Position numbers and translations under genes: made by a program. From Oppiella nova (taxonomy: Eukaryota > Arthropoda > Arachnida > Sarcoptiformes > Oppiidae), in the NCBI GenBank assembly GCA_905397405.1, contig CAJPVJ010000288.1, positions 1 to 29,095 of the forward strand: 29,095 nucleotides of DNA. The letters are read 5' to 3'. Positions 1 through 12,116 of the stretch are shown here, piece by piece. The notes under the pieces were generated by a model that saw nothing but the letters and a program-made list of their open reading frames with translations, had not been told where the DNA came from and did not search any database. Each line of letters starts with the position of its first letter. Positions within the stretch are counted from its first letter, which is position 1.

Positions 1-658
1 ACGATGTCATAATTAATTGAGTGTTGCTTTGCATGACTAACGTTTGCATTTTTAGGGTAAATCTTGTAATACAGTTCCCTTTCCCCTTAGTTGAATGTTT
101 TTTGTGAAGCAAAGAACAGGTAGAATATAGTATCCATTATATTTGGCATCACTTTCTTTGCCATTCTTTGTTTGCATTCAGTTTTCTAAAACAAATTCTT
201 TAGCAATAATTAGGATTCTTGCTAATTTAGGAATCAATTTATTGTGTTTTTTCACTCATTCTTGTATTCCGAGAATCAAAACATTTTCCATTCAAAGAGC
301 GAATTATTTAATGAAAATTTTTAAATTCCTTTCAATTAAAGCCATTTTTGGCATTCCTTAAGACATTCCGCTGTTTATTAAATTAATGATAGTTTCACAT
401 AAAAAGAAGTGGAAATATTTTCCCATAAATAGACTATTGTACCGCAAATTCAAAAGACTTTGATTATACATTTTTGTATTAAAATAATTGAATCATTTAT
501 TGTATTTAAGGCTTTATTTGAGTTCATTTCAATGGACTTATTCCGTATGCATTCCAGCGATACATACAACTAGTGTTTAACTAATCTAATGTTTATTTTA
601 TTAAAAAACAAAGTTATTTATATTGAAAAATATTTTTCATTTCGCATAGATTTAACGA
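1..658. other. AT-rich spacer
   Basis: No gene, RNA or repeat recognised; only short open frames without domain-like sequence. Confidence 0.6.
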
Positions 659-720
659 CAGGTCTTTACACAACACAACCATTCGTTTGTTTACGTCTCG
701 CGCTCTCCAACCGCTCCGTC

Positions 721-756
<36 letters not shown>
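659..756. repeat. 62-bp module + (CT)n, copy 1
   Basis: Begins CAGGTCTTTACACAAC and runs through CGCGCTCTCCAACCGCTCCG into a (CT)n tract at 722-756. Copy 2 at 3655-3754 is the same except for one base beside the tract. The sequences before the module and after the tract are unrelated between copies, so this is a dispersed repeat with a microsatellite at one end. Confidence 0.9.
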
Positions 757-758
<2 letters not shown>

Positions 759-919
759 ACGACTAATGAAAATCAATTTTATTGAGGAATGTCTTCGCAA
801 ATGATGTGAAATGCGGTCGAGTTTATCATTACATCAATTGTTGTATGGGATGACAACAAATTACATAAATTCCGTGCAATATATTGAGAAAAACTTATGA
901 AAAATATAAAAATCAAATG

Positions 920-948
<29 letters not shown>
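920..948. repeat. (CT)n microsatellite
   Basis: Uninterrupted CT dinucleotide run. Confidence 0.95.
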
Positions 949-951
<3 letters not shown>

Positions 952-2612
952 TTGACATACATTTACAGTTAGAGAATCTCTTCAATGAAAATGTGAATCA
1001 AATGATGTAAACGTGAATTGAGAGCAACGATACAAATGTTAGTCAAAAGAGAAGATAGAAAACGAGAAATTCCAGAGAGAAATGAGAAATAAAAGGCAAT
1101 AATAGGCGACGAAAGGAAAAAATTAAGTGCAATTCAGTTGCTATGCTTTGAGACTATGTTTTAGTGCTTAGACTTTGCATTTAGCGGCGAAAACTCATTC
1201 ACTCATTCATTACAAAATGATTCATAAAATGCATAAAAAGATTAATTGTTTCATCAGATAATGTAGTTATCAATCACTGAATCCCAGCTTATTATAGCAT
1301 TCTAGCAACGATTGCAAAATGAAAATCAGTTTATAAGTTAGCATTTATGTGTTTGTCCTTCAAAAATGGCATAAATATAATTTATTTCATTTCATTTTCT
1401 TGATTTAGAAATAAACATAAATTGTATTTTATTGAAACCATTTTAGGATCTCAATCTATTTTATGGATTTCATAAAATATTGGATTAAAACGATAATTTT
1501 CATAGAATTACACATTTTTGTCATAACTGCTAAGCCTATTGTCGTAAATTGTAAAAATTATCATGAAACATATTTTAAACCAATTTATTTAAAAAATTAA
1601 ACATAATTTAATATTTACAACTAAAAATCAATACATTTATCGTTTAAATTCAATTATTTTAAAAGTTTTTTAAGTACTTTATATTTTGATGTTTCAAAAG
1701 CAAATATTTATTCTATACAAAAATTTTAAAAATATATAACCCTTATATCTATTATTATTATTATTATATAATATTGTATTTATATAAATATATAACTTAT
1801 ATATTCGTTGAAAGAAACACAAAAATTTAGGATTTGGTTGAATTGGATGAGACAAACAGATATCACAACAAATAAACTTTATTTCCATGCTATCTATTAG
1901 TAATCTTATATTTCATTTATTTGAAAGCTTTCATTCATGTTATGTTTTATTTATACCACTTTTTTCTACTACAGACGGACTTACGATAAATTCAAAAGAA
2001 TTTAAAATACAATCTATAAATTCCCAACAGTTTTAAACACACTATTCATCAATTGAATTGATAGCCTAATAATTAATTATTAAGTTTTTGAGGCTATAAA
2101 TAAAATCATTTGTTTTGCGAAATTGCTTTATTTCTGGCGTTTATAACAGAATTAATTCTTTAAACTTTCAAAAACTGTTAATTACTAGAAAGAGATCTAA
2201 ACGCGAGATTAATATAAAAAAGCTTTTTATCCATTTCCTAATGAATTAATTTGATTTAATTAAATTTAAAAAACATCCAAACTCTGTATCCAAAGTGAAT
2301 GTGTGTAAGAAAATAGTGATTTTTGTCAAATGTTTGTATGAAATATTTATTATTTTTGTTTGGCAATACAGGCCTACGGTATGAAATGCCTGCGAATTGA
2401 CATAATATGATGGATGAGAAAAGAGGAAGTCATACCTGTATTGTGAAGATTTTCCAATTTTCTTCACAAGTATTTGTAATTCAAAGTTCAAAACTTCAAT
2501 ACATATTTGTTTGTGAAATATAGCGAATGTCTATATCAAGTAATTTATTGATATTTAAATTAAGGCTCAAATAAATGCAAACCATTTTTCGCGAGCAATA
2601 GATGAATATATT
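949..2612. other. AT-rich spacer
   Basis: Only short chance open frames and homopolymer-like AT stretches, including a small (ATT)n near 1750-1765. Nothing else recognised. Confidence 0.55.
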
Positions 2613-2643
2613 TATGAATATTCTCTAAAGTCTTAAAGTAAAT

Positions 2644-2686
<43 letters not shown>
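2613..2686. repeat. Direct repeat with (CT)n, copy 1
   Basis: TATGAATATTCTCTAAAGTC and following bases lead into (CT)n at 2648-2686. The same leader and a shorter tract recur at 2793-2847, exactly 180 bp on, immediately after the N. Confidence 0.9.
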
Positions 2687-2687
<1 letters not shown>

Positions 2688-2689
<2 letters not shown>

Positions 2690-2984
2690 GTACACAATCA
2701 AACACTTAAAACAATAACTGTTTTCAATAAATTCCGTACGATTTGCTTAAAATGAATATTAAACTCATATATATTTATTCAAAAAATAGTTNTATGAATA
2801 TTCTCTAAAGTCTTAAAGTAAATAAAACTCTCTCTCTCTCTCTCTCTAGGAGTCAAATCATATGGAATTCATAGCAATTGAACTATTTTTTGAATAAATA
2901 TATATGAGTTTAATATTCATTTTAAGCAAATCGTACGGAATTTATTGAAAACAGTTATTGTTTTAAGTGTTTGATTGTGTACTC
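2688..2984. repeat. Perfect 104-bp inverted repeat around an N
   Basis: Arm 2688-2791 is the exact reverse complement of 2881-2984. The 89-bp centre starts with the N at 2792 and holds the second copy of the TATGAATATT...(CT)n leader. An identical fold-back bounded by an assembly ambiguity suggests an artefact, though a genuine palindrome is possible. Confidence 0.93.
2793..2847. repeat. Direct repeat with (CT)n, copy 2
   Basis: Copy of 2613-2667 starting one base after the N at 2792; its CT tract (2828-2847) is shorter than in copy 1. Confidence 0.9.
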
Positions 2985-3654
2985 AATCACAATAATGGGA
3001 CCATAAGTTGTAATCAAATTTTATAACACGAACTCAAATTGTCATAACAGTTGGAAATGACTTTTTTCTAAACAGTGTTAACAGCGATAGCGTCTAATAA
3101 TGTCAATACATGTGACAAATCATTGGGTTTTTGCATTAAATTCCTTTCTATTATTTTTGTTTTATATTTTTACTATAAATACATTTCATAACAATATCGT
3201 CACTATAGCTATAGCTAGTCGTGAAGAGTAGAGTTATATTGTATACAAAGTGTTAGTACAGTGTATGACCTACTGGTATGGCATGCATTAGATTCTGGGG
3301 ATTGACGTCATCGCACAGGAAGAGAAGCACTGGTAGAGCACAGTATGGTATGGGGAATGGTATGGTATGGTATGGTGTGAGCGCATTGCTCTTTTGATCG
3401 ATTTTTTGGTCGACTCGTCCTAAGATCAGTGTCTTCTTAGATCGACTCAACGAAAGAGCAATACTTTTTCCGCAAAACCATTGCCTGTATATACAGTACA
3501 TACTAAATATATCGCAGAATATACAGAATAAGTGTTTCCAGTGTCTTATAGACGGCACACATAGTCTATGTTTAGGGTTAGGTTGCGCTCCGACTCTATG
3601 TTTCTCTGTATATATATTTTTTCAATAGTTTGCTCTTAAAGTTGATTCGAGTTT
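2985..3654. other. Spacer with small (GGTAT)n
   Basis: No gene recognised. A degenerate GGTAT/GGTATG tandem lies at about 3343-3377. A 101-codon minus-strand open frame here has no recognisable features. Confidence 0.5.
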
Positions 3655-3715
3655 CAGGTCTTTACACAACACAACCATTCGTTTGTTTACGTCTCGCGCT
3701 CTCCAACCGCTCCGT

Positions 3716-3754
<39 letters not shown>
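3655..3754. repeat. 62-bp module + (CT)n, copy 2
   Basis: Second copy of the module at 659, same strand, followed by a (CT)n tract at 3718-3754. The single difference is A for C at the base before the tract. Confidence 0.9.
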
Positions 3755-3757
<3 letters not shown>

Positions 3758-3974
3758 TCTCAACGCATCAAACATGAGGAAAGAGTGCACCGAAAGAGTG
3801 GGGGAAAGCAGACTGTGCTATGAAATAGCCGTGAGAACCATGAATTGATGAAAGACGACACACACCAGAGCACAGCCACACAACTGACGACATTAGTGAT
3901 GCACGAGTTGGAGGCAAAAAGCTTTTTAAATATATAAGAATACTATATCACAATAGGGAGTGAGTGAGACACAG

Positions 3975-3978
<4 letters not shown>

Positions 3979-4018
<40 letters not shown>

Positions 4019-4104
4019 TGCTGGAAAGGGCTGAGCGTTATGTAAGTGTGTATTCTGTGAGAAATTGCGGTGTTTTGGGGGCAATGGATGCGATGGGGAA
4101 GTCT

Positions 4105-4141
<37 letters not shown>

Positions 4142-4233
4142 GACCGTGCTGGAAATGGCTGAGCGTTATGTAAGTGTGTATTCTGTGAGAAATTGCGGTG
4201 TTTTGGGGGCAATGGATGCGATGGGGAAGTCTG
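3979..4233. repeat. Two-unit repeat, 128-bp period, with (GA)n
   Basis: A (GA)n tract (3979-4015) followed by ACCGTGCTGGAAAGGGC and about 75 more bases to GTCTG at 4105 recurs as (GA)n (4107-4143, one T interruption at 4136) plus the same 91-bp block at 4143-4233. The visible difference in the block is AAAGGG versus AAATGG. The offset between units is 128 bp. Confidence 0.9.
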
Positions 4234-4607
4234 TGCTGTGGAAAGCCGTTGCCGTTGCGGAAGGGAATGTAAGGGAACGGCAAATAACGGCGAAATGCAA
4301 ACTCACTTAACTCTCTGCGAGAAAAAGACAGTCTTTCTGTAAGAATAGCTAACAATATATATATTGTATATATATATTGGAGAACAGGAATTGTGTGGAG
4401 AAATGACTGAAAGTATGGCTGAGTATTAGACACATAGAGGGCACAGAATGGTGGAGAATATTGAGGAATATGTGGAGATTGTGTTGTATTAGACAAAAGC
4501 CAACCTATCGATCGATTGTCAGTTTTATGTGAAGGTTTGCCTTCAATACCGACACTAACTCTGCATATAATATGAACGCATATATTATAACTATTTTCTG
4601 CTCTCAG

Positions 4608-4609
<2 letters not shown>

Positions 4610-4645
<36 letters not shown>
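4610..4645. repeat. (CT)n microsatellite
   Basis: Pure CT run preceded by CTCTCAGAG. Confidence 0.95.
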
Positions 4646-4651
<6 letters not shown>

Positions 4652-5938
4652 GTGTGTCTATTGCTGTGAACTTTTAGCTCTGAAACGCTGGCACTACTGG
4701 TCCCCTACTCTTCAAATGAATTTAGCGCTCAATTCTTCATTAGACGGCTTAAGGCATAAATTAAAAGACCCGTAATATGTGTCACAACAGAAACAAAATT
4801 AAGAAAAGCTGTTATGTTTGCCAGAAATGCATTCACTTATTAAAACAGTGAATATATTGTGTGTGTGAGCGCACAAACATTATAATGAATATTCAATATT
4901 GCAAAGAATAATACTTTTTTCTCTCTACCGTCTTATCTGAGCTCATGTATCATTGGAGCCATTAATATGGTTGACGAGTGGCACACAATCATCGCAATCA
5001 TCGACACTAATTCAACTCAACTTCTCAATGAAAACCATACAAAAACCATTTCTCTTAAGCAAATCACTCCAAACACTTCGCCCGCACTTTAATAACTCTT
5101 TTTCTCTCAAATTGTTTTAATGTCTGTATATATAGGAGAAGCGAATTTAAAATTCACAAAATTGCTCATTAAATTTATCGCAACATTTAAATAAATTAAA
5201 AAAATGGTATCGATTAAAACTATGTGCATAAACTGTACATACTTGTGTCTCTATTTTAATTGCCCTTTTATGAACGAAAACAATAAAAAAAATTTGTGAT
5301 ATACTGTATCCAAAAAACTGACTAAAGACAACACTTAAGAAAATATGAAAAGAGAATTACGTTAATGAGTGGTTAGTTTCTTATGGATATAGCATTAACT
5401 TAAAGCCATAATTAAGTTAAGTGTTATAAGAGTTATACACTCATTCATGGCGATGACGTAACGTATAAATAAATTTATTACGACTACGATATGATATGAG
5501 ATGTTTGGTTATTACTAGTTATGTGTGTTAGGTGTGAGTGCCAGAGAGAGAAGTTTTGGGCCGGAATTATGGTATACAGTGTGTGTGTATGCTGTGAACG
5601 CCAGGGCATTAATACATTGATATAACCATTGAATGGCTTGTGATCGTCACTAAAAAAGAGGCCAAATATCCAAACATATCTTTTTTTGCTAACTCTTAAT
5701 TTGGTCAGCCTTTAGGGTTTCGTAGCGATTGGCACAACTTGTTTATGGCGTATATGTATGGGCACCGAAGTTAAGGCATGTATGAGTAATATAACTCAAT
5801 TATAAGACTTCCTTCAAGTATTAGAGCACAACTTCATTGCCATACTTTTACACGACTCCTCGCACTCGCCTATCGAACCCTTCGAGTTATAAAAAACAAT
5901 AAAACTAAAGCCAAACCAATAATACTGAACATAAAGAG
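4646..5938. other. Spacer
   Basis: No gene or repeat recognised beyond short GT-rich runs near 4858 and 5580. Confidence 0.5.
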
Positions 5939-5964
5939 GGAGAGAAGAGAGAGAGAGAGAGAGT

Positions 5965-6001
<37 letters not shown>

Positions 6002-6055
6002 AAGACCAGTGGATGAGCAGTAGATGAGAGATGGAGAAAGAGAGAGAGAGAGAGA
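5939..6055. repeat. Interrupted (GA)n cluster
   Basis: A long GA tract with GTGA interruptions (5939-5999), then a second GA run (about 6039-6055) after a 40-bp gap. A minus-strand open frame over it is Ser/Leu low-complexity and is not a gene. Confidence 0.93.
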
Positions 6056-7814
6056 TTTGGAGTAGAAGAAGAAGAAAGTGAAAAAATAAAACATTAATTC
6101 GATTGGAAAACTAAAATGGGTTTTAACTTTTGAATTCAATCCCCTATTAGTTTCAGATATGAATTCAATTTCAGGTACGAGAGCCAAAAGAAAGACGATT
6201 TGTTCGCTTATTTACTCAATAATAAAAATGGTCTAAACGTATGGCGATATACAGCGTAAGCCTAGCGAGCAGTTTCACTCTCACCGAAAACCCGCTAAAA
6301 GAGATCTTTCTTACAATATAAGTGCTTCAAAAGGAAAGCCTACTTCACGTAGTAATTGGTTTCAATGTTAACAAATTATATAAAAATTTCAATTAATTCA
6401 ATGCCTTTTGATTATATTTCTCAAAAAATATATAACGGTTTGGAAGTAATTATGTTTGAAACCATTGATCAAAAACTATTACTGTCTGTCAGTTATATAA
6501 TTGGTTAGAAAATTGAAATTTTCAATTCAATATGTGTTACATATTTCCTAAAAGCATTGAATATGGTTAGGCAATTAAATAAAGTGTTACTTAATGCCAT
6601 TGAATTACTTGAATTCACGGATCAATAATTTCGGACAATTATTGGGTTACATATGACATCAACCTTAGGCTAAAATTTAATCATGTTACATGTGGCTACA
6701 ATTTTTAAATGCTTTTATATTCATTCATTTATGAAGTATTAAAAATAATGCCTAAATATTTTACAATCAAAGTAATCGACAGTAAACATAACTTTAAAAT
6801 TTAGTTAGCTCTCATTAAAAAGGCAGTATGCAGTAATTAAAATTTAAAATTAAGGCAAATATTAATATCAAAATATTATATAATATAATGGCCATAATAT
6901 GGCGTAGAATTTAATATTTATTTATAAAATTTATAATAAAAGGATTTTTTTAAAATTTAAAATTGATTTTATTGAAATATATTTGAATCGCTGAATTGGA
7001 TTTGTTTCATAATATTTCAATTCTCTCTCTCTCTCTCTCTCTCTAAAAATCGCGATTCCTTACGAGATTCAGTTGAAAAAGATTTTCAATAAGAAATCAA
7101 ACAAATGCTTGCTTTAAAAAAATTTGAAAATTTATTTCAATTTAACGACACCTCAGATATTATATGAAATCCTTCGAAACTATTATATCAATCAAAACGA
7201 CTTAAAGAAAAAATATTTTACACAAAAGTATATAAAACAAGAAAAATAATATATTAATTGAATGAAAACATTTTCATCTGGATAATTAGTTTTTCATTTT
7301 ATTGATTCACTGAAACGGAGTACTCGTGTGTATTTCGGAGACTGACTCTGGGCTCAAGTATTTGAAAGGGAGTACGATATGAGCTGATCCGCTCCATTAC
7401 CACCTAATCTCAGCAGTGATGCTATCGTTATATAAAATGATTGCCATTATTTACTTTTGAAAAATTCTGCAAAATATATATATATATATACAGTATATGC
7501 ATACATTATGTGAGCACCGAGAGGCAGAGCTAACCTTATATTTCAATAAACACAATTTTGCATATATAAATTCACTTTTGAGGCTTCAGTTCAATCCCAT
7601 TACATGTAATCCTTTAAAAGTTTATTACAATTTTGAATTTTTATAAAAAAATAAAATTACTATTTTCTATTCACTTTGAAATAAACAACTATTGCCGTAT
7701 ATATTCACATATATTTATACATATAGTGAATGTTAGCATACAGTATACCAGTTATTGAATAATACAGCAATTGAGCGAATGTTTATCCCATGGAATAGCA
7801 TTTATGTTGAAAAC
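6056..7814. other. AT-rich spacer with (CT)n and (TA)n
   Basis: Holds a (CT)n tract at 7022-7044 and a (TA)n run near 7473-7491. No coding or RNA gene recognised. Confidence 0.55.
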
Positions 7815-8986
7815 AAAGTCTTTATGGGCTATTGCAGCAGTTTTGGGTCGTATTCAGTAATGACCCCCAATTGTGTCATTGCTTTCTATTAGCATTTCTA
7901 TCATTGTATCAAATGAATGAATCAAATCAAATGAGAATTGCTCAGCAAACTCTATATCCTCATCGCATACAACATTCGGCTATATTTCATGTCATTTAAA
8001 AACAAAAGAATTTGCTCATTATCATAAATTAAAATTATTATTATTTTAAAAGCATTGGCTATTTGGACTCAATTTAGTAAATGTGTGTTGTGTTGCAATT
8101 TATAGATATATGGACTGATCAGAAACTTACCTCAAATGTACAGCTCATATGTTTTCTAATTAGAAACATGAAATTCATATCATTTTCAGTGAGAATAAGC
8201 CTTTAATTATGAAATGTGCATTACTTTCATATAAATGCCATAAACTGCAAACTTTCTACACGTTTGCAAGAAATATACAGAAATGTTGAGTAGATGTTCA
8301 ACATTTGGCAGATATTCATACGTAACGGTACGGCACATACACTATACATATATTTTTAATTTTTTTGAGAGCTTTAAGGCTGAGGAGCATCTCAAGCAAA
8401 AATAAAGTCTTTATGGGCTATTGCAGCAGTTTTGGGTCGTATTCAGTAATGACCCCCAATTGTGTCATTGCTTTCTATTAGCATTTCTATCATTGTATCA
8501 AATGAATGAATCAAATCAAATGAGAATTGCTGAGCAAACTCTATATCCTCATCGCATACAACACTCGGCTATATTTCATGTCATTTAAAAACAAAACAAT
8601 TTGCTCATTATCATAAATTAAAATTATTATTATTTTAAAAGCATTGGCTATTTGGACTCAACTTAGCAAATGTGTGTTGTGATGCAATTTATAGATATAT
8701 GGACTGATCAGAAACTTACCTCAAATGTACAGCTCATATGTTTTCTAATTAGAAACATGAAATTCATATCATTTTTCAGTGAGAATAAGCCTTTAATTAT
8801 GAAATGTGCATTACTTTGCTATAAATGCCATAAACTGCAAACTTTCTACACGTTTGCGAACAGAAATGTTGAGTAGATGTTCAACATTTGGCAGATATTC
8901 ATACGTAACGGTACGGCACATACACTATACATATATTTTTAATTTTTTTGAGAGCTTTAAGGCTGAGGAGCATCTCAAGCAAAAAT
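7815..8986. repeat. 589-bp tandem duplication
   Basis: Unit 1 (7815-8403) begins AAAGTCTTTATGGGC; unit 2 (8404-8986) begins the same way 589 bp later. The units differ at scattered substitutions and small indels, for example a deletion near 8855 where unit 1 has extra bases around 8269-8277. No coding content. Confidence 0.93.
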
Positions 8987-9114
8987 AACAGAAATGTTGA
9001 GTAGATGTTCAACATTTGGCAGATATTCATACGTAACGGTACGGCACATACACTATACATATATTTTTAATTTTTTTGAGAGCTTTAAGGCTGAGGAGCA
9101 TCTCAAGCAAAAAT
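8859..9114. repeat. Exact 128-bp tandem pair
   Basis: 8859-8986 and 8987-9114 match base for base, abutting with no gap. The repeated block is the last 128 bp of the second 589-bp unit (starts AACAGAAATGTTGAG, ends GCAAAAAT). Outside the block identity stops at once on both sides. Confidence 0.93.
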
Positions 9115-10161
9115 TGAATTAAATTTATGAATGCGTTTCTCTATAATTATATATCATATTTGATATGTAATATAACCGAAAAAATGTATAATTATTTTTG
9201 ATTGATGTAAGCCGTGACTCAATTGGAAAGTGAGAAAATTTTTGTCAAAAAAATTCCTATAATTTATAGACTATAATCTCGTTTTATAGATTAAAGACTT
9301 TGTGTAATCTCAGTTAAGTTTACGGATAAGTGATATTGTATAACATAGGTAAAAAGATAGCATGCAAATCACGGTTTTTTCACTGTTAAAAAAATATAAT
9401 TAAACATTATTACAATTATTAAAAATGATGTCAGGAATCCATTATTAAGAATATTCTTATGCGAAAGTATAACCATTTTTCAAAATACTATGCAAATCAT
9501 ATTAACGCAAAGATTAGATTGTTAAATATAAATGATATTTCATTTTCAATAATGCATTTAATTATAATTAAATTCTTGTCGGAAATTTTGATCATTTTAT
9601 TACATTATAAATGTAGAAATAGTTTGCTTTTAAAATATTAATATTTTACTTTTACTCTTAAACAAGAATTTGAAACTTTTAATACTTTAAAGCACCCAGG
9701 GGAGTTTTAAGTTAAATTTAGAGTTATAATTAGATCAATGTTTTCAGGTTAAAAACCCTTGACAAATTAATCTGGGTCAGTTTTACGTTTTCAAAGAAGT
9801 AGAATTAAAGTATAAGGTATTGTTGAGTAAATATTATTTTTGCTAGTTACATTAATTCAATTTGAAGGTATATAGTATACACCAATCTTCTAGTTAATAT
9901 TAGGCAATGAAAAATTTAATTACTGATCTACACTTTTAAACCTACCGTATCCATTTTATAGCTAATTTTAAACACTAGATATATAATATTTTAGAAATTA
10001 AATATTTAAGCATAATATTTTTAGACACTAAACACGTCCAAACAAAATTGGTTTGCAGGTTTGATAATCGTTAACATGATATTGCATTTTTGATTTGATT
10101 AAACCACTTACTTTCCGTGTATATATTCCTGGGTATATATTCCTGGGTATATCAATATTAT
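9115..10161. other. AT-rich spacer with a 14-bp tandem
   Basis: No gene seen. GTATATATTCCTGG occurs twice in tandem at 10119-10146, just before the 128-bp tandem. Confidence 0.6.
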
Positions 10162-10417
10162 TGAATTGCAAACATAAAGTTTCGTGAGTCATAAGATTTG
10201 CATACTTTATAATTTCGCTTCACGTGATCGATAAAACTCCAGCAAAACTGTATACAAAATATTATGACTTAAAATAGACGTTTCGCCCATGAATTGCAAA
10301 CATAAAGTTTCGTGAGTCATAAGATTTGCATACTTTATAATTTCGCTTCACGTGATCGATAAAACTCCAGCAAAACTGTATACAAAATATTATGACTTAA
10401 AATAGACGTTTCGCCCA
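10162..10417. repeat. Exact 128-bp tandem pair
   Basis: 10162-10289 and 10290-10417 are identical and abut directly (start TGAATTGCAAACATAAAG, end TTTCGCCCA). The flanking bases differ immediately outside. Confidence 0.95.
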
Positions 10418-11067
10418 AAAAATTGCAGTTTAGTTTGCATTCAAAATGCATATAAAATCAAATACAGAAAGAAAAGGAAATATAAATACTTTTTTGTATG
10501 AAAACCTCTAAAAACAATCATAAAAGTAAACATATATCCATTTTATTGGATTATATTTTTTTGTTAGCAACAAAATTTGACGTTTCGGTGAAGAGTTTGT
10601 ACCGTTTTTTTCTCTATCCTTCAATTGAATGCAACTATTTCTTGACTGCCTTTTCAGAAATGAGCCAAAAATTGTAATATCAATAAAGTCGAGGCAAATG
10701 GCTTTAAATATGGTTTAAATAACAGTTTTATTTCGTTTTATTATATATTATATGTATATTTAAGTGAGAGATGAGGCGAAAGGAATGCATAGAAAAGAGA
10801 GAGAAATGTTATCATTGGAAGCGAATCGTTGCAAAACTCAATCAATTTTTAGGCGAAAGACTTTTTCCCTACAAAAAGCACTTCTTAACGGAAAAAAGTC
10901 TATAATTTTTCACTTAAAAAAATTAAACTCAATTTAATGCGATTTCAGTTCTGTTCTGTAATAAACTAGAGAACATACTGATTTATCATCCGCATAACTG
11001 TACAAAATCAATTAAATATTATACTTATTATATAGATACTTAATAAGTACAGAATGCTTTACACGTC

Positions 11068-11523
11068 TTTTTGGCCGCAATATATGGCTGTATAGAAGAT
11101 TGCCATTCAATTCCTCTCATCCTTTTTCAGGTCTAATAATTTTCTGTATTATAAATATATCATACAATGTATGGATATATTGTATGAGACAATACGCACA
11201 TACACTATATTTAGGCATTATTTATTAAAATCTCAATTAATGTTATTATGGGAAAATTATTATATATTTTTGAATATTAATTTCTATTATATTCGCCGAT
11301 TCCATGACTTTTTTGAATGTTTTTAGCTATTAATCCAATTATGATATATAAATCCATTTGCGGAGTAATTATCCAAAAGGCTTTCTGTGTCCAGTAAAAA
11401 ATAACATAACATAACAATTTAGTATTTATATACCTGTTTAGTTATTTACCATTAGTTAACAAATAATTATGTAGAGCTCATTGAATAAATGTGTATCAAA
11501 TTGGACGCATAATAGGTTTTCAA
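11068..11523. repeat. Near-tandem ~460-bp repeat, copy 1
   Basis: Starts TTTTTGGCCGCAATATATGG and ends GGTTTTCAA. Copy 2 starts 584 bp downstream. Copies differ by a few substitutions and short indels. Confidence 0.93.
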
Positions 11524-11651
11524 GCTAAAGTCAAGACAAGACATTATTTGATCTCTTGTATGACTAAATAGTAGGCGTATTGACATGTTTTAGTTAATTT
11601 ATAATATGAATAATATATCTATGAATTATTCATGTCTTACGAAATGTGCAG

Positions 11652-12116
11652 TTTTTGGCCGCAATATATGGCTGTATAGAAGATTGCCATTCAATTTCTC
11701 TCATCCTTTTTCAGGTCTAATAATTTTCTGTATTATAAATATATCATACAATGTATGGATATATTGTATGAGACAATACGCACATACACTATATTTACGC
11801 ATTATTTATTAAAATCTCAATTAATGTTATTATGGGAAAATTATTATATATTTTTGAATATTAATTTCTATTATATTCGCCGATTCCATGACTTTTTTCA
11901 ATGTTGACTCGTTTTTAGCTATTAATCCAATTATGATATATAAATCCATTTACGGAGTAATTATCCAAAAGGCTTTCTGTGTTCAGTCAAAAAATAACAT
12001 AACATAACAATTTAGTATTTATATACCTGTTTAGTTATTTACCATTAGTTAACAAATAATTATGTAGAGCTCATTGAATAAATGTGTATCAAATTGGACG
12101 CATAATAGGTTTTCAA
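11652..12116. repeat. Near-tandem ~460-bp repeat, copy 2
   Basis: Copy of 11068-11523, separated by 128 bp of unrelated sequence (11524-11651). It carries a short insertion (GTTGACTC region near 11904) absent from copy 1. Confidence 0.93.

Noticed and set aside
3253-3558. 101-codon minus-strand open frame
   Set aside because: No motif or codon pattern of a gene; partly encoded by the GGTAT tandem.
4038-4496. 152-codon minus-strand open frame
   Set aside because: Built largely from the 128-bp-period repeat and the GA tract, read as Ser/Leu low complexity.
5870-6187. Hydrophobic minus-strand open frame resembling a membrane protein
   Set aside because: The hydrophobic stretch comes from GA/CT repeats read as Ser-Leu and from T-rich DNA.
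7585-7615. TTCAATCCC motif resembling a tRNA T-loop
   Set aside because: No matching acceptor stem, anticodon arm or A box nearby.
8670-8988. Two short plus-strand open frames
   Set aside because: Lie inside the 589-bp tandem unit and are broken by small differences in the other unit; not conserved coding sequence.
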